Assembly (NCBI GenBank): GCA_026713245.1
Contig: JAPOOU010000207.1
Location: 1 to 38,684, forward strand
Reading direction: 5' to 3'
DNA length: 38,684 nt
Source of the DNA: Chloroflexota bacterium
GTDB lineage: Bacteria > Chloroflexota > Anaerolineae > Aggregatilineales > Phototrophicaceae
A program made the translations under genes and the position numbers. Positions 23,519-32,829 of this stretch are shown piece after piece. The first letter of the stretch is position 1; the number at the start of each line of letters is the position of its first letter. The notes under the pieces were generated by a model, which searched no databases, had not been told where the DNA came from, and saw only the letters and a list, made by a program, of their open reading frames with translations.

Positions 23519-23527
23519 AGTATATCA
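23519..23527 (-). promoter_or_regulatory. Possible extended -10 promoter of the selA operon
   Basis: On the minus strand TGATATACT reads as an extended -10 (TGN-TATACT), with the -10 box at 23524-23519. No good -35 box is seen 17 bases upstream. The start would be near 23512, about 35 bases before the first gene of the operon. Confidence 0.35.
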
Positions 23528-23886
23528 GAATGATAATAAAATGGCGATCCATTGAGTACAGATCGCCAGAGCAGCCGCGCCAGAACCGATATTCGTGGAA
23601 TGTAACATTAGTCCAGGTTGAAGGCGAGCGACGCTCATGAGGCTGTTGAAGGACCACCCCCACCCCAGACCCAATACCCCCTCGGTCCCCCGCCTAACGG
23701 GGGATGCATTTCAACAGATGCCACAAAGCCGCCCAGGAAAAAGGGCTGCAATATCTCGGCGCTGCCGGTCAGTGTCGAAGTACAGTGTCCGCCTGCCCTG
23801 TGCGACACTCGGTGTCCTCGGTGGTCAAGAAAACCAGCCGCGATTGCTCATTGCGGATCGCCAATCGGTTGCGCGCGAAATCGCGA
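23528..23886. other. Gene-free gap with C-rich and GGTCAGTGTC repeats
   Basis: No gene is seen. The stretch holds a C-rich tract ending in the hairpin TCCCCCG-CCTAA-CGGGGGA (23686-23704), related to the element near 12962, then CGGTCAGTGTCGAAG near 23767 (shared with 9372-9387) and CGGTGTCCTCGGTGGTCAAG near 23812, of which GTCCTCGGTGGT recurs near 26139. It seems to be a mosaic of small repeats between two minus-strand genes. Confidence 0.5.
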
Positions 23887-25182
23887 CTATTGCCCAAGAG
23901 CGCGTAATAGCGCCTGCGTTTCCTCCGAGGGCGCGACACCGAGCGTTCTCTTAAGCATGCGCTCCAACAAAGTATACTGCTGGCGCGCATCGTCACCGCG
24001 ATCCAAATTGATGTACATTTGTATGACTTTCCGGTGAATGTCTTCACGCTGCGGTGTTTCCCGCAGTACTCTGACGTAGGTACCGAGCGCCCGCTCCCAT
24101 TCTCCCCGCCCGGCTTGCAGGTTCGCCAAGCCGATTAACGCTTCGGCGTACATTGTTTGTAGCTGCTTCCGTCTCGCATCCACCCACGCGAGCTTGACCG
24201 TATGCAAAAATGGCGCTTTGTAGATGTCCACCGCGTGTCTGAACAGTACTTCCTTCTCGTGCAAATTGTCGGACATCAAAGCCCCTTCCATGGCCTGCTC
24301 GAAATCGGCAACATCGTAGTGGCGCACGATCTTGTCGCTCGGCACATAGAATCCGGCGGAATAGGTCGTGAGTTCGTAATTCTCCTCATCGTCGACTTGC
24401 ATCGAGATTCGTTCGGTTATCTTGCGCTTGGTCACATGAAAGACATTGGTTGCATCTTTTATAGACAGCTTGGGCCAGAAGATCTCGAATATCTGGTCCC
24501 GCGTGACCAAGGGATTGTCGACGAAATAGAAGAAAAGATTCCGAGGCAGCGCGCCGTCCCAACTGCGGATTTCCCGCCCGTTAGAAATAGCGTGGCCACG
24601 GCCAAAAGCGTAAACCTCCAACTGCGGTTTGGGCGTCGCTTCTTTGGTGAACATAAGATTATTGGAACGATGCTCAGTACCCAACACCACAGCCTGATCC
24701 TTGTTGACCCAGTTGATCCATGGCTCATACGTGAGCAATCGGGAATTCAACGCCAATTGCGTGTTCGCCGGCAAATTGTCGACGAGAGCGGTCATAAAGG
24801 CGCGGAATTCCGCATCTTGGGGCACACGATCCAACTCGTCAAGAAATAGTACCGCCCGTTCCAAATCTATATGTTCGAAATCCGCTGCCAATGCGGCGCC
24901 CATTTCCTCTGCGGACGCCCCCGCCAACGCTTCAGAGAGTCCCTCGCCAAAACCGTCCAATACTAACTGTAACTCTTCCAGCAGCCCTTTTAGCCAAACC
25001 TGCAAACTGTCGGCTTCCCCCTGGATTCGATGATACAGCAGCCCTTCGCCGATATCGTTCAGAAAATAACTCAAAAAGACGTTTCTAAAATTAGCCCAGG
25101 GATATAGCAGTATCACTCGCTTGCCCCTGGCGAGCTCTCTAAACGACTCGAACGAAACATTCGCTACTTCATGGGGTAACAT
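23887..25182 (-). CDS. BTAD-domain (SARP-like) transcriptional regulator with P-loop-less N-terminal domain
   Basis: A 431-residue regulator in three parts. Residues 1-175 look like a degenerate AAA/STAND module: KRVILLYPWANFR occupies the place of the first strand but lacks a Walker A GxxxxGK, while AVLFLDELDRVP (110-121) resembles Walker B. Residues about 188-282 (YAFGRGHAISNGREI, PRNLFFYFVDNP, DQIFEIFWP, NVFHVTKRKI) are a winged-helix DNA-binding domain of the SARP type. Residues about 288-430 are the bacterial transcriptional activation (BTAD) helical repeats, ending in the usual LLERMLKRTLGVAPSEETQALL. The ATG at 25182 has AAAGG 8 bases upstream. It stands alone, next to a 1.07 kb gene-free stretch, so its targets are unknown. 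Confidence 0.83.
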   Translation of the reverse strand: MLPHEVANVSFESFRELARGKRVILLYPWANFRNVFLSYFLNDIGEGLLYHRIQGEADSLQVWLKGLLEELQLVLDGFGEGLSEALAGASAEEMGAALAADFEHIDLERAVLFLDELDRVPQDAEFRAFMTALVDNLPANTQLALNSRLLTYEPWINWVNKDQAVVLGTEHRSNNLMFTKEATPKPQLEVYAFGRGHAISNGREIRSWDGALPRNLFFYFVDNPLVTRDQIFEIFWPKLSIKDATNVFHVTKRKITERISMQVDDEENYELTTYSAGFYVPSDKIVRHYDVADFEQAMEGALMSDNLHEKEVLFRHAVDIYKAPFLHTVKLAWVDARRKQLQTMYAEALIGLANLQAGRGEWERALGTYVRVLRETPQREDIHRKVIQMYINLDRGDDARQQYTLLERMLKRTLGVAPSEETQALLRALGQ

Positions 25183-26250
25183 TTTGAAACCTTTCGGTGC
25201 ATTTACAGCGATGGTGGCGTCTGTATCCCGCAGGCTACAAACAATAACGGTGGCACAATTGCATAACTATAACACCTATGAAGCCGCCCTACAAACGATA
25301 TCGTCCCCGCTAGCCTGCAAAGAATTCATTACGATTTACTAGACCATAACATATTATCGACTATCTGAACAATACAATTAGTCACCTCGGGTTATTTCAC
25401 AGACATTGAAGTACGCTTCGTACATGTCACTTTCATCTCTACATACTAGGATTAACCTCATTTCATTCTACAAAGACCAACAACCTTGTTTAATTGGAGT
25501 GTGCGGCTAATGTCATAATTCGCTTCCCAGTAGCGACAGCCGGCGATCGCAGGTTACGGATACCTGACAGGCCCCACGCAAACTAAAGAATATTAAACCT
25601 GTCACGCAATAATGCTTTCGATTGTCGAATGCAAGACTCCAGCATTAGACCAGCGGCAATCCGACTTGACCGACAATATCATCCTTACAAACAGCTTATA
25701 ATCGAAATTGTAACGCCGGTTCAATTCGAAAGCAAACGAAATCGCCTTCAATTGCCGGTCGATATGCGCTAACTCCCGCGCAAGGCTGGCATCACAAGAA
25801 GATTACGGGAATGATGACTTACGATCGTATCGGCAATGAAACAAGCAACGGCGTATGAACCGGGGCCAATCGATCTAAACTGTGTTGACCACAGCCGCCC
25901 GGCGCGTAACCGGCGAAAAAGTGCGCCGCGCTCATACAAATTAACAAGCTTTCTCGTCGCATGCGCAGCGCGGTCGGTTACAAAAGGGGGCCTAGCGTTT
26001 AGAGAGTCCTAGCGACTATTCTTCTATATCCGTCGCCTGAATATGGCACAGTCGCCAGCGAAGCGTCAACCGTCGCGCAAAAGCGAGCCTGAAATATGAC
26101 GAGAACATCTATTCCTTGCTTTTCTCGGCGTCTTTGGCGTCCTCGGTGGTGAATAATCTGTCCAACTTCGCATCATGTCGGTCGCCATAAGTTTGAAGCG
26201 ATTGCCCGGTTATAAACCGGACTTGGCTTGGCCGCGTCAGCGACTTTCAG
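25183..26250. other. 1.07 kb without a recognisable gene
   Basis: No convincing reading frame or RNA gene is seen on either strand. The first half (about 25200-25740) is AT-rich for this window. The second half contains an inverted copy of a dispersed repeat (25899-25985), a tract TCTCGGCGTCTTTGGCGTCC near 26123 and a perfect inverted repeat CCGGTT-ATA-AACCGG near 26206-26220. It separates the BTAD regulator from the cyclophilin gene; the 5' part probably contains the promoter of the former. Confidence 0.5.
25899..25985 (-). repeat. Dispersed GTGAGCGCGG repeat, inverted copy E
   Basis: Read on the minus strand it has GCGCATGCGACGAGAAAGCT, TGTATGAGCGCGGCGCAC and TTTTTCGCCGGTTACGCGCC. It is closest to copy B (20311-20396). 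It is the only copy far from a gene end. Confidence 0.55.
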
Positions 26251-26775
26251 CTAGCGCTCTACTATCGCGACGCTCGTGATCTTGTCGGCCACGATGGCCT
26301 TGTTCGGACGCTGAGGATCAATCCGCTGCAACGCGCTCAACACCTGCAAGCTTGCTTCATCGTTCACGCGACCGAAAACGGCATGGCGCCCGTCAAGATG
26401 CGGCGTCGGCGCGAAAGTAATGAAGAACTGCGAGCCGTTCGTATTGGGGCCGGCGTTCGCCATGCTCAAGGTGCCGGGCGCATCGTGCCGGATTCTCAGG
26501 GCGGCATCCTCGTCGTCCCAGCGGTATCCCGGTCCGCCGCGACCGCTGCCCGTGGGGTCGCCGCCTTGCGCCATGAATCCGTCCAGCACGCGATGGAAGA
26601 TGACATCGTCATAGAATCCATCGCGGGAGAGGAAGACGAAATTGTTGACCGTGATCGGCGCGCGGTCGGCGAAGAGCTCGATTGAGATTGCCCCTTTGCT
26701 GGTTTCCATTTTGGCGCGGTAAGCCTTTTTCGGGTCAATAACCATGGCGGGTGGGCTGGCGTATTGTTTCGGCAC
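26251..26775 (-). CDS. Cyclophilin-type peptidyl-prolyl cis-trans isomerase
   Basis: A 174-residue single-domain cyclophilin that speeds up proline isomerisation during protein folding. Catalytic and structural motifs are all there: [18 protein letters not shown] (32-49), [19 protein letters not shown] (60-78, with Arg62), [20 protein letters not shown] (101-120) and [12 protein letters not shown] (126-137). No signal peptide is present, so it is cytoplasmic. The start is a GTG at 26775, supported by AACAGGAG 8 bases upstream. It lies 24 bases downstream of the STAND-type gene on the same strand but has a clearly higher GC content, and is probably an ordinary housekeeping gene rather than part of a system with it. 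Confidence 0.95.
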   Translation of the reverse strand: MPKQYASPPAMVIDPKKAYRAKMETSKGAISIELFADRAPITVNNFVFLSRDGFYDDVIFHRVLDGFMAQGGDPTGSGRGGPGYRWDDEDAALRIRHDAPGTLSMANAGPNTNGSQFFITFAPTPHLDGRHAVFGRVNDEASLQVLSALQRIDPQRPNKAIVADKITSVAIVER

Positions 26776-26799
26776 TGGGGATCTCCTGTTAGTTGAAAG

Positions 26800-28785
26800 C
26801 TAAATTTTCTTGTCAAGTAGACCGCTAAGTTTTTCAAGGGCACGTCTATGCATGGCAAAGTCAGCTAAATCAATCTCCTTCGCATGTGCATCTGGTCGAT
26901 CATTAATGATGTCACAGTTTTGCTCAAAATCTCTCTTGTCAGAAAATACGGGATCAAATAGTCGCCATTCTTTAAGAATCAGCTTCGTTAAGTCTGTCCA
27001 GAGAAATCTTGCCACAATCTCGTCGCTGGTCAATTCAGCTAGTTGTGCACGGCGTTCCTTGGGAATAACTTGAAGCAACCTGTCCTTTACTCCTTTATGG
27101 CTATTGCCATGCAGACTGTCATATCTCAAGAAACCAAGTGCCGTTTCACGCAGCCTATGTTCTAGCTTATTCCGTTTCCGGTTCAAGATTGCAAGATTTT
27201 CGGCCCAGTCATCCAATGATTCGGATTCGGATATCATTTGCGCTGATCCGGTAACGGTACCTTCAGGACTCTGAGCCTCCAAGTGCAATGCGAGACCGGC
27301 CTTAATCATTTCTCCTTTTAATTGATTGCCATCAGAATCGGGAGTTATGATTCCGTATCTACGAAGAGTTTCTAAGTGAATCTTCGCGCACTTGTCTCCC
27401 TGGCCCTTAGAGCATTCCAGTGCAACTGACTCCAATTCTGGATAAACGGTAAACAAATGCCCAAGAGCAATGCGCGCCAAAGTCCCACCTTCGTACTCTA
27501 CAAACTCCCTCAATAGTCTAGCTGTTTCATTTGCATTTGGTGTATATGGTCGGATTTCAATACGTATATTCCGGTGGATGAAAGAACATGCTTTCCGTAC
27601 CCAGTAGGGCATATCAGCGGCGACTGTAGCAATATTTTTTCTTGCGTCTTCATCAAATACAATCCCAGAAGCACGTGAAAGCCTTTTTATCATGGCCTTG
27701 GTCGCGTCTGTCGGGAGAGGACTCAAGTACTCCTCTGGTATAAAGGCCAGCGCAGCGTTTTCAACGTTCTCAATCATTGATACTGAAAACCACCTACTTG
27801 AGATACCGCTGACAAGTAGTGATAGATTTCGATTATCTGACCGGGTCAATTCTTGAAAAGTTACTCTAAAATTCCGCCAGAAAACATTGAAGTCTTTCTT
27901 CCAATGTGCGGCCGTGGGGCTGCTCGGAGAAATATAGTCGAATTCATCCAAGAATATAATGACCGTTCGATTGCATCGAACAATGGATTGTGTCAATTGT
28001 TCGCGGCTGTTAGAAATCGGCATCGGATTGCTTGATGCTGAAACAGCCACGTAGTTCCGATCGCTTTCAATAGCCTCTCTTATGTGTTCTGCGATAGACC
28101 ACATTAGGCCATTAGCATTTAGCGTCCAGATATCGTCTTTCGAACAGTCAATCATAACACATAGCACGGTATCATCATAACGAAGATTCTTAATGATGCG
28201 ATTTACAATTGATGTCTTTCCGATCTTGCGTATTCCAAGGCAAGCGCGGATCTGACCGGTCTTTAGTTTCCGCGCGAGTTCATGTGCCTCGTTTTTTCGC
28301 CCGTAGAATTGATTATCTTCAGAAACAGGACCAACAACTTCAAAATGATCGTGACTATAAAGTTCTGTGCTCAATTCACGCTCAAAATTATCTCCAGATG
28401 GCATGTTACCATTAACATATATTGGTAGCACGGTATATCCTTCCTCTCTTCCCCAATCAACGAGCTTTTCGTTTCCACTACGATCTTTATGCACGATAAT
28501 CAGTATGTTTGAGTCAAGCCGGCCTCTAGACTCCCTGATGGTCTTACGTGCGAAAAATATCGTGCGCATTTGCTGATTCTCGAAATTCGAGAAAATAACG
28601 GCGATTTCTTTATCGACTGCTAGTATTGTTCGAAGCCGCCTAGACAATTTAGCAAAAACAATTCCATACTTTGCTCGGTCAAAACTCCATATGTTGCTCT
28701 GAGATACCGTTAGCAGACTCGCGGTACAGTTAGCGAAATCATCCATCATTTCAGCCAATAATTCGCTGGGGTTCTTAGCGATCAT
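26800..28785 (-). CDS. STAND-type NTPase with HEPN-like C-terminus, candidate defence protein
   Basis: A 661-residue protein. Residues about 50-145 form an alpha/beta domain (KEIAVIFSNFENQQMRTIFF, NILIIVHKDRSG, EGYTVLPIYVNG) that I do not recognise. FYGRKNEAHELARKL introduces the NTPase, with Walker A GIRKIGKTS (184-192) and Walker B VIIFLDEFD (275-283), then LLVSGISSRWF and a winged-helix-like stretch. The C-terminal ~135 residues (LDDWAENLAILNRKRNKLEHRLRE, WTDLTKLILKEWRLFDPVF, NDRPDAHAKEID) resemble Swt1-type HEPN domains; RPDAH (630-634) would be the RNase-type R...H motif. The ATG at 28785 has AAAGGTGG upstream; a GTG 21 bases earlier is less likely. The gene is AT-richer than its neighbours, which suggests horizontal acquisition. 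An anti-phage or abortive-infection role is inference from architecture. Confidence 0.72.
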   Translation of the reverse strand: MIAKNPSELLAEMMDDFANCTASLLTVSQSNIWSFDRAKYGIVFAKLSRRLRTILAVDKEIAVIFSNFENQQMRTIFFARKTIRESRGRLDSNILIIVHKDRSGNEKLVDWGREEGYTVLPIYVNGNMPSGDNFERELSTELYSHDHFEVVGPVSEDNQFYGRKNEAHELARKLKTGQIRACLGIRKIGKTSIVNRIIKNLRYDDTVLCVMIDCSKDDIWTLNANGLMWSIAEHIREAIESDRNYVAVSASSNPMPISNSREQLTQSIVRCNRTVIIFLDEFDYISPSSPTAAHWKKDFNVFWRNFRVTFQELTRSDNRNLSLLVSGISSRWFSVSMIENVENAALAFIPEEYLSPLPTDATKAMIKRLSRASGIVFDEDARKNIATVAADMPYWVRKACSFIHRNIRIEIRPYTPNANETARLLREFVEYEGGTLARIALGHLFTVYPELESVALECSKGQGDKCAKIHLETLRRYGIITPDSDGNQLKGEMIKAGLALHLEAQSPEGTVTGSAQMISESESLDDWAENLAILNRKRNKLEHRLRETALGFLRYDSLHGNSHKGVKDRLLQVIPKERRAQLAELTSDEIVARFLWTDLTKLILKEWRLFDPVFSDKRDFEQNCDIINDRPDAHAKEIDLADFAMHRRALEKLSGLLDKKI

Positions 28786-29035
28786 ATTATCCCACCTTTG
28801 AAGCACCGCTTCGATAAGTAATTGTTTCTATTGGAGCTAAGAAATAATATGTCATCGGATGCTTATAATCGAGACCCGAAATAGAGTGGTTAGCTGACTT
28901 GAACTCATAGCAAACTGTTGTTGGTCTTGAAAACGCGACTGTGTGCTTGACAACTCCACATGTATAATCCGTTACAGATACGAATTAACCATGGAATCTA
29001 AAGTTGGCGACAGAACGCAGTAAGACCCACATCCC

Positions 29036-31450
29036 ATGTCCCAAATAACCGAACTCTTCCACTCCATGAGCTACGGACCCGCGCCGGAATCCGCCGCCGC
29101 CGCCGAGGCCTGGCTGGACGCCCACAAGCGCCAATTTGATCTCTTCATCAACAATAGCTGGATCCCGCCGGCCCAGGGCAAGACCCTCACAGTCGCCAAC
29201 CCGGCCCGCGAAGAAACCCTGGCGCAAGTCGCAGACGCCTCCGCCGCCGATATTGACGCCGCCGTCAAGGCCGCGCGCGCTGCTTACCAAGGCTGGAACG
29301 CGCTCAGCCCCCACGGGCGCGCGCGCCACCTTTACGCCATCGCCCGCAACGTCCAAAAGCACGCGCGCCTGCTCGCCGTCGTCGAAAGCCTGGACAACGG
29401 CAAGCCCATCCGCGAATCGCGCGATATCGATATCCCGCTGGTCGCGCGCCACTTCTATTATCATGCCGGCTGGGCGCAATTGATGGCAAGCGAATTGCGC
29501 GATTATCAATCCCTGGGCGTCGTCGGGCAAGTGATACCCTGGAACTTTCCGCTGTTGATGCTGGCATGGAAGATCGCGCCCGCCATAGCCATGGGCAATA
29601 CCGTGGTTATCAAGCCTGCGCCTTACACGCCGCTTTCGGCCTTGCTCTTCGCCGAGGTTATCGCGGAAGCCGGCTTGCCGCCCGGCGTCGTCAACATCGT
29701 CACAGGCGGCGACGAAGCGGGGGCGTCGCTGGTGGCGCACAGCGACCTGGACAAGGTCGCCTTCACCGGTTCGACAGCGGTCGGGCGCGCCATTCGCCGC
29801 GTGACAGCCGGCACCGGCGTCAAACTCACCTTGGAACTGGGCGGCAAATCGCCCTTTGTGGTCTTCGACGACGCCGATCTGGACGGCGCGGTCGAAGGTC
29901 TGGTCGACGCCATTTTCTTCAACCAGGGTGAGGTATGCTGCGCTGGCTCGCGCCTGCTGGTGCAAGAAAACATCGCCGATCAATTCATCGGAAAGCTGAA
30001 ACGACGTATGTCGCGCCTGCGCCTGGGCGACGCCCTGGACAAAGGCATCGACATTGGCGCAATCGTCGATCCCGTCCAGCGAGACAATATTGCCGACTGG
30101 GTCAAGCGAGGCATCGCGGATGGCGCCGAGGTCTATCAACCGGAGATCGAATCGCCCGACCGGGGCTGCTTCTATCCGCCGACGCTCTTGACCAATGTAG
30201 AAGCGGCCTCGGCGGTTGCGCAGCAAGAGATCTTCGGTCCGGTGCTGGTGGCGATGAGCTTCCGAACGCCGAGCGAAGCGGTTGAACTGGCCAACAACAC
30301 ACGATACGGTTTGGCGGCTTCAATTTGGAGCGAGAACATCAGTCTCGTTTTGGATACCGCGCGCAAGATCAAAGCTGGAAGCATCTGGATCAACAGTACC
30401 AACTTGTTCGATGCGGCATCTGGCTTCGGCGGCTATCGCGAAAGCGGCTTCGGGCGCGAGGGCGGCAAGGAAGGCCTCTTCGCTTATCTGCGCCCGCGCT
30501 GGATTGCTCGGTCCCGTCCGCAACTGGATGATGCTCCCGAAAACTGGGGCGTCCATATCCCCCCAACTCCGCCAGCCCTGGGAACGCAAAGCGATGGCGC
30601 TCCTCTCATAGACCGCACGGCGAAACTTTACATCGCCGGCGCGCAGAAACGGCCCGATGGCAATTATACGCGTTCAGTCATAGCGCCCTCCGGCGCGCAG
30701 GTCGGGCAAGCCGGCGATGGCAACCGCAAGGACATTCGCGATGCCGTCGAAGCCGCGCGCAATGCCAGGAACTGGGCTTATTACGCGCCGCATAATCGCG
30801 CGCAAATCTTGTTTTACATCGCGGAAAACTTGTCGGCGCGCCGCGACGAATTCGCCCGGCGTATTGCCATAATGACGGACTGCGAGCCGGCAATGGCGGA
30901 ACGGGAAGTCGACGCCGCGATTGACCGGTTCTTCCACTGGGCCGCTTTCGCTGACAAGTCGGGCGGCACAGTTCAAGAGACGACCATCCGCGGCTTGGTG
31001 GCCGCCATTCACGAACCCATCGGCGTCATCGGCATCGCCTGCCCCGACGCCAGCCCGCTGCTGGCCTTCACGTCCTTGCTCGCGCCGGCGATCTCTCGCG
31101 GCAATACCGTCGTCTGCCTGCCGTCTCCGCTCTACCCGCTGAGCGCGACCGATCTCTATCAGGTATTCGATACCTCCGATTTGCCGGCGGGCGTGGTCAA
31201 CATCGTCACCGGCGATCGCGACCATCTCGTGAAGACCCTGGTCGAGCATGACGACGTCGATAGCCTGTGGTACTTCGGCAGCGCCGAGGGCAGCCGACAA
31301 GTCGAAGCGCGCTCGGCAGCAAATTTGAAGCGAACCTGGGTCAACTACGGCGCCGATCGCGATTGGTTCGACCCGATTCAGGGCGCCTGCGCCGAGTTCA
31401 TCCAGGAATCGATACAGGTTAAGAATATTTGGGCGCCAGCCGGCGCTTAA
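29036..31450 (+). CDS. ALDH16-type two-domain aldehyde dehydrogenase
   Basis: An 804-residue protein with two aldehyde dehydrogenase domains. The first (about 30-510) is complete: PWNFP (168-172), VIKPAPYTPLSAL (191-203), the NAD-site GSTAVG (245-250), Glu267 in LELGGKSP and the catalytic Cys301 in FFNQGEVCCAGS. The second (about 535-804) starts LYIAGAQKRPDGNYTRSV and keeps the NAD-fold features (EPIGVIGIACPD, GNTVVCLP, LPAGVVNIVTGD) but is truncated and has no catalytic cysteine. This arrangement matches the ALDH16 family, where the second domain is non-catalytic. It would oxidise an aldehyde to an acid with NAD in the cytoplasm; the substrate is unknown. The ATG at 29036 lacks a clear ribosome site; MSYGPAPES at residue 11 could be the start. 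Its stop shares two bases with the convergent M20 stop. Confidence 0.9.
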   Translation: MSQITELFHSMSYGPAPESAAAAEAWLDAHKRQFDLFINNSWIPPAQGKTLTVANPAREETLAQVADASAADIDAAVKAARAAYQGWNALSPHGRARHLYAIARNVQKHARLLAVVESLDNGKPIRESRDIDIPLVARHFYYHAGWAQLMASELRDYQSLGVVGQVIPWNFPLLMLAWKIAPAIAMGNTVVIKPAPYTPLSALLFAEVIAEAGLPPGVVNIVTGGDEAGASLVAHSDLDKVAFTGSTAVGRAIRRVTAGTGVKLTLELGGKSPFVVFDDADLDGAVEGLVDAIFFNQGEVCCAGSRLLVQENIADQFIGKLKRRMSRLRLGDALDKGIDIGAIVDPVQRDNIADWVKRGIADGAEVYQPEIESPDRGCFYPPTLLTNVEAASAVAQQEIFGPVLVAMSFRTPSEAVELANNTRYGLAASIWSENISLVLDTARKIKAGSIWINSTNLFDAASGFGGYRESGFGREGGKEGLFAYLRPRWIARSRPQLDDAPENWGVHIPPTPPALGTQSDGAPLIDRTAKLYIAGAQKRPDGNYTRSVIAPSGAQVGQAGDGNRKDIRDAVEAARNARNWAYYAPHNRAQILFYIAENLSARRDEFARRIAIMTDCEPAMAEREVDAAIDRFFHWAAFADKSGGTVQETTIRGLVAAIHEPIGVIGIACPDASPLLAFTSLLAPAISRGNTVVCLPSPLYPLSATDLYQVFDTSDLPAGVVNIVTGDRDHLVKTLVEHDDVDSLWYFGSAEGSRQVEARSAANLKRTWVNYGADRDWFDPIQGACAEFIQESIQVKNIWAPAGA

Positions 31451-32676
31451 GAAAGTGTCTCTATTACTTCCAATAAAGTGTGAAGCATTAAGTTCGCGCC
31501 ATTGACGCAATCGGCAGCGCTAGTGAACTCGGCCGGGTTATGGCTGATGCCACGCGCCGACGGGACGAAAAACATGGCTGCGGGACAGATCTGGGCCATA
31601 GACTGCGTATCGTGACCGGCGAAACTCAGCATGCGCCGATGGGACAGGCCGAGAGCGGCCGCCGCCCGCTCAATCGCGGACATGACCGTCTCGCTCATCC
31701 GCGCCGGATGGACGGCCGGTGTTTCCTCGAAGGATGCCCGCAAATCAAATTCGCGCGCGCATTCCTCCAGCAAGCCTAGCAGATCGTCACCCATGGCAGC
31801 CATTTCTTGCAAGGAACCATGACGGAATTCCAGCGCCATATCAACCTGGGCCGGGACGATGTTGAATGCGCCGGGTTCAGCGCCGATCATCCCGATATTA
31901 CAAACGCCCGGTGTGTAATTGTCCATGATATGTTGTCGCGCGCGCAACACAAAAGCAGCCGCCCCCCAGAGGGCGTCTCGCCGCTGTCGCATAGGCTTGG
32001 CGCCGGCGTGCGCCGCCTCGCCATACAAGCTCAATTTCAGCGAACGAATCCCGACGATGGCGTCAACCACGCCGATGTCGATGTTCTCGTCTTCCAGGCG
32101 CGTACCTTGTTCGATATGCAATTCGATCCAGGCTAGGACGTCGTCTCGGCGCGCGCCCAACATGGACTCCCGCGAGATGCCCGCGGCGTCCAGCCGCTTC
32201 GTCAGTTCTTCCGGGGCGATCTTGCTGCGCTCCAGGTCCGCCGCCTCGAGCTGCCCGACCAGCGCGCGGCTGCCCATCAAGCCCATAATCGCGCCTTCTT
32301 CGTCGGTGAAGTTGACCGCCTCCAGCGTCAGCGCCGGCCGAATGCCGTTATCCTTAATCGTTCGCAGCGCCTCGAAGGCGACCAAGAGCCCCAGCGCGCC
32401 GTCATAGCGCCCGCCGTCGGGCACGCTGTCCAAATGGGAACCGGCCAGGATGCGCTTGTCGCTGGGCGGATCGCTCCGCAGAATCGCCGATTGATTACCG
32501 GCCCCGTCCAGCGCGTAGTCGAGCCCGGCGGCGGCGATTTTGCTGCGATACCATTGACGCGCTTCAATATCATGGACAGTCAAGGCCGGGCGCGATACGC
32601 CTCCCGCAGCGGTGGCGCCAATTAGCGACAATTCGCGCAGGTCTTCGATCAAGCGATTCTCGTTGATCTTGAGCAT
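31447..32676 (-). CDS. M20-family amidohydrolase (N-carbamoyl-L-amino-acid hydrolase/allantoate amidohydrolase type)
   Basis: A 409-residue metal-dependent hydrolase of the hydantoinase/carbamoylase branch, which removes a carbamoyl or ureido group from amino acids or allantoate in the cytoplasm. Metal and catalytic residues are visible: His81 and Asp92 in GSHLDSVPDGGRYDGALG (79-96), Glu126-Glu127 in NFTDEEGA, His187 in ELHIEQGTRLE, and His379 in ARGISHNPAEFTS. The dimerisation-domain GEAAHAGAKPMRQRRDAL is also characteristic. The ATG at 32676 has a strong GGAGG 8 bases upstream. The gene converges on the ALDH16 gene with interlocked TAA stops. The exact substrate cannot be decided between N-carbamoyl amino acids, ureidoglycine/allantoate and beta-ureidopropionate. 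Confidence 0.92.
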   Translation of the reverse strand: MLKINENRLIEDLRELSLIGATAAGGVSRPALTVHDIEARQWYRSKIAAAGLDYALDGAGNQSAILRSDPPSDKRILAGSHLDSVPDGGRYDGALGLLVAFEALRTIKDNGIRPALTLEAVNFTDEEGAIMGLMGSRALVGQLEAADLERSKIAPEELTKRLDAAGISRESMLGARRDDVLAWIELHIEQGTRLEDENIDIGVVDAIVGIRSLKLSLYGEAAHAGAKPMRQRRDALWGAAAFVLRARQHIMDNYTPGVCNIGMIGAEPGAFNIVPAQVDMALEFRHGSLQEMAAMGDDLLGLLEECAREFDLRASFEETPAVHPARMSETVMSAIERAAAALGLSHRRMLSFAGHDTQSMAQICPAAMFFVPSARGISHNPAEFTSAADCVNGANLMLHTLLEVIETLS

Positions 32677-32829
32677 GGCATTATCCTCCAGTGGCGCGAG
32701 CTTAGCGCAGTTGCAGCCGCTTGACCAGCCACCGGTCAGCGTCGCCCTGTCACGGTCCTTGAATATGTTAAAGGGATTTCTTGGAGGCCATGGGGGTGGG
32801 GGGACACTATACAGGTCTTATTCACCACT

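Noticed and set aside
25666..25702. TTGACC and TATAAT in the gene-free stretch
   Set aside because: The spacer of 25 bases is too long, and no transcript unit follows.
26206..26220. CCGGTT-ATA-AACCGG inverted repeat as a terminator of the cyclophilin gene
   Set aside because: On the gene's strand no T-tract follows the hairpin and the stem is only 6 bases long.
28947..28968. TTGACA and TATAAT before the ALDH16 gene
   Set aside because: Both boxes are perfect but only 10 bases apart, too close for sigma-70 RNA polymerase. The TATAAT may still serve as a -10 with a poor -35.
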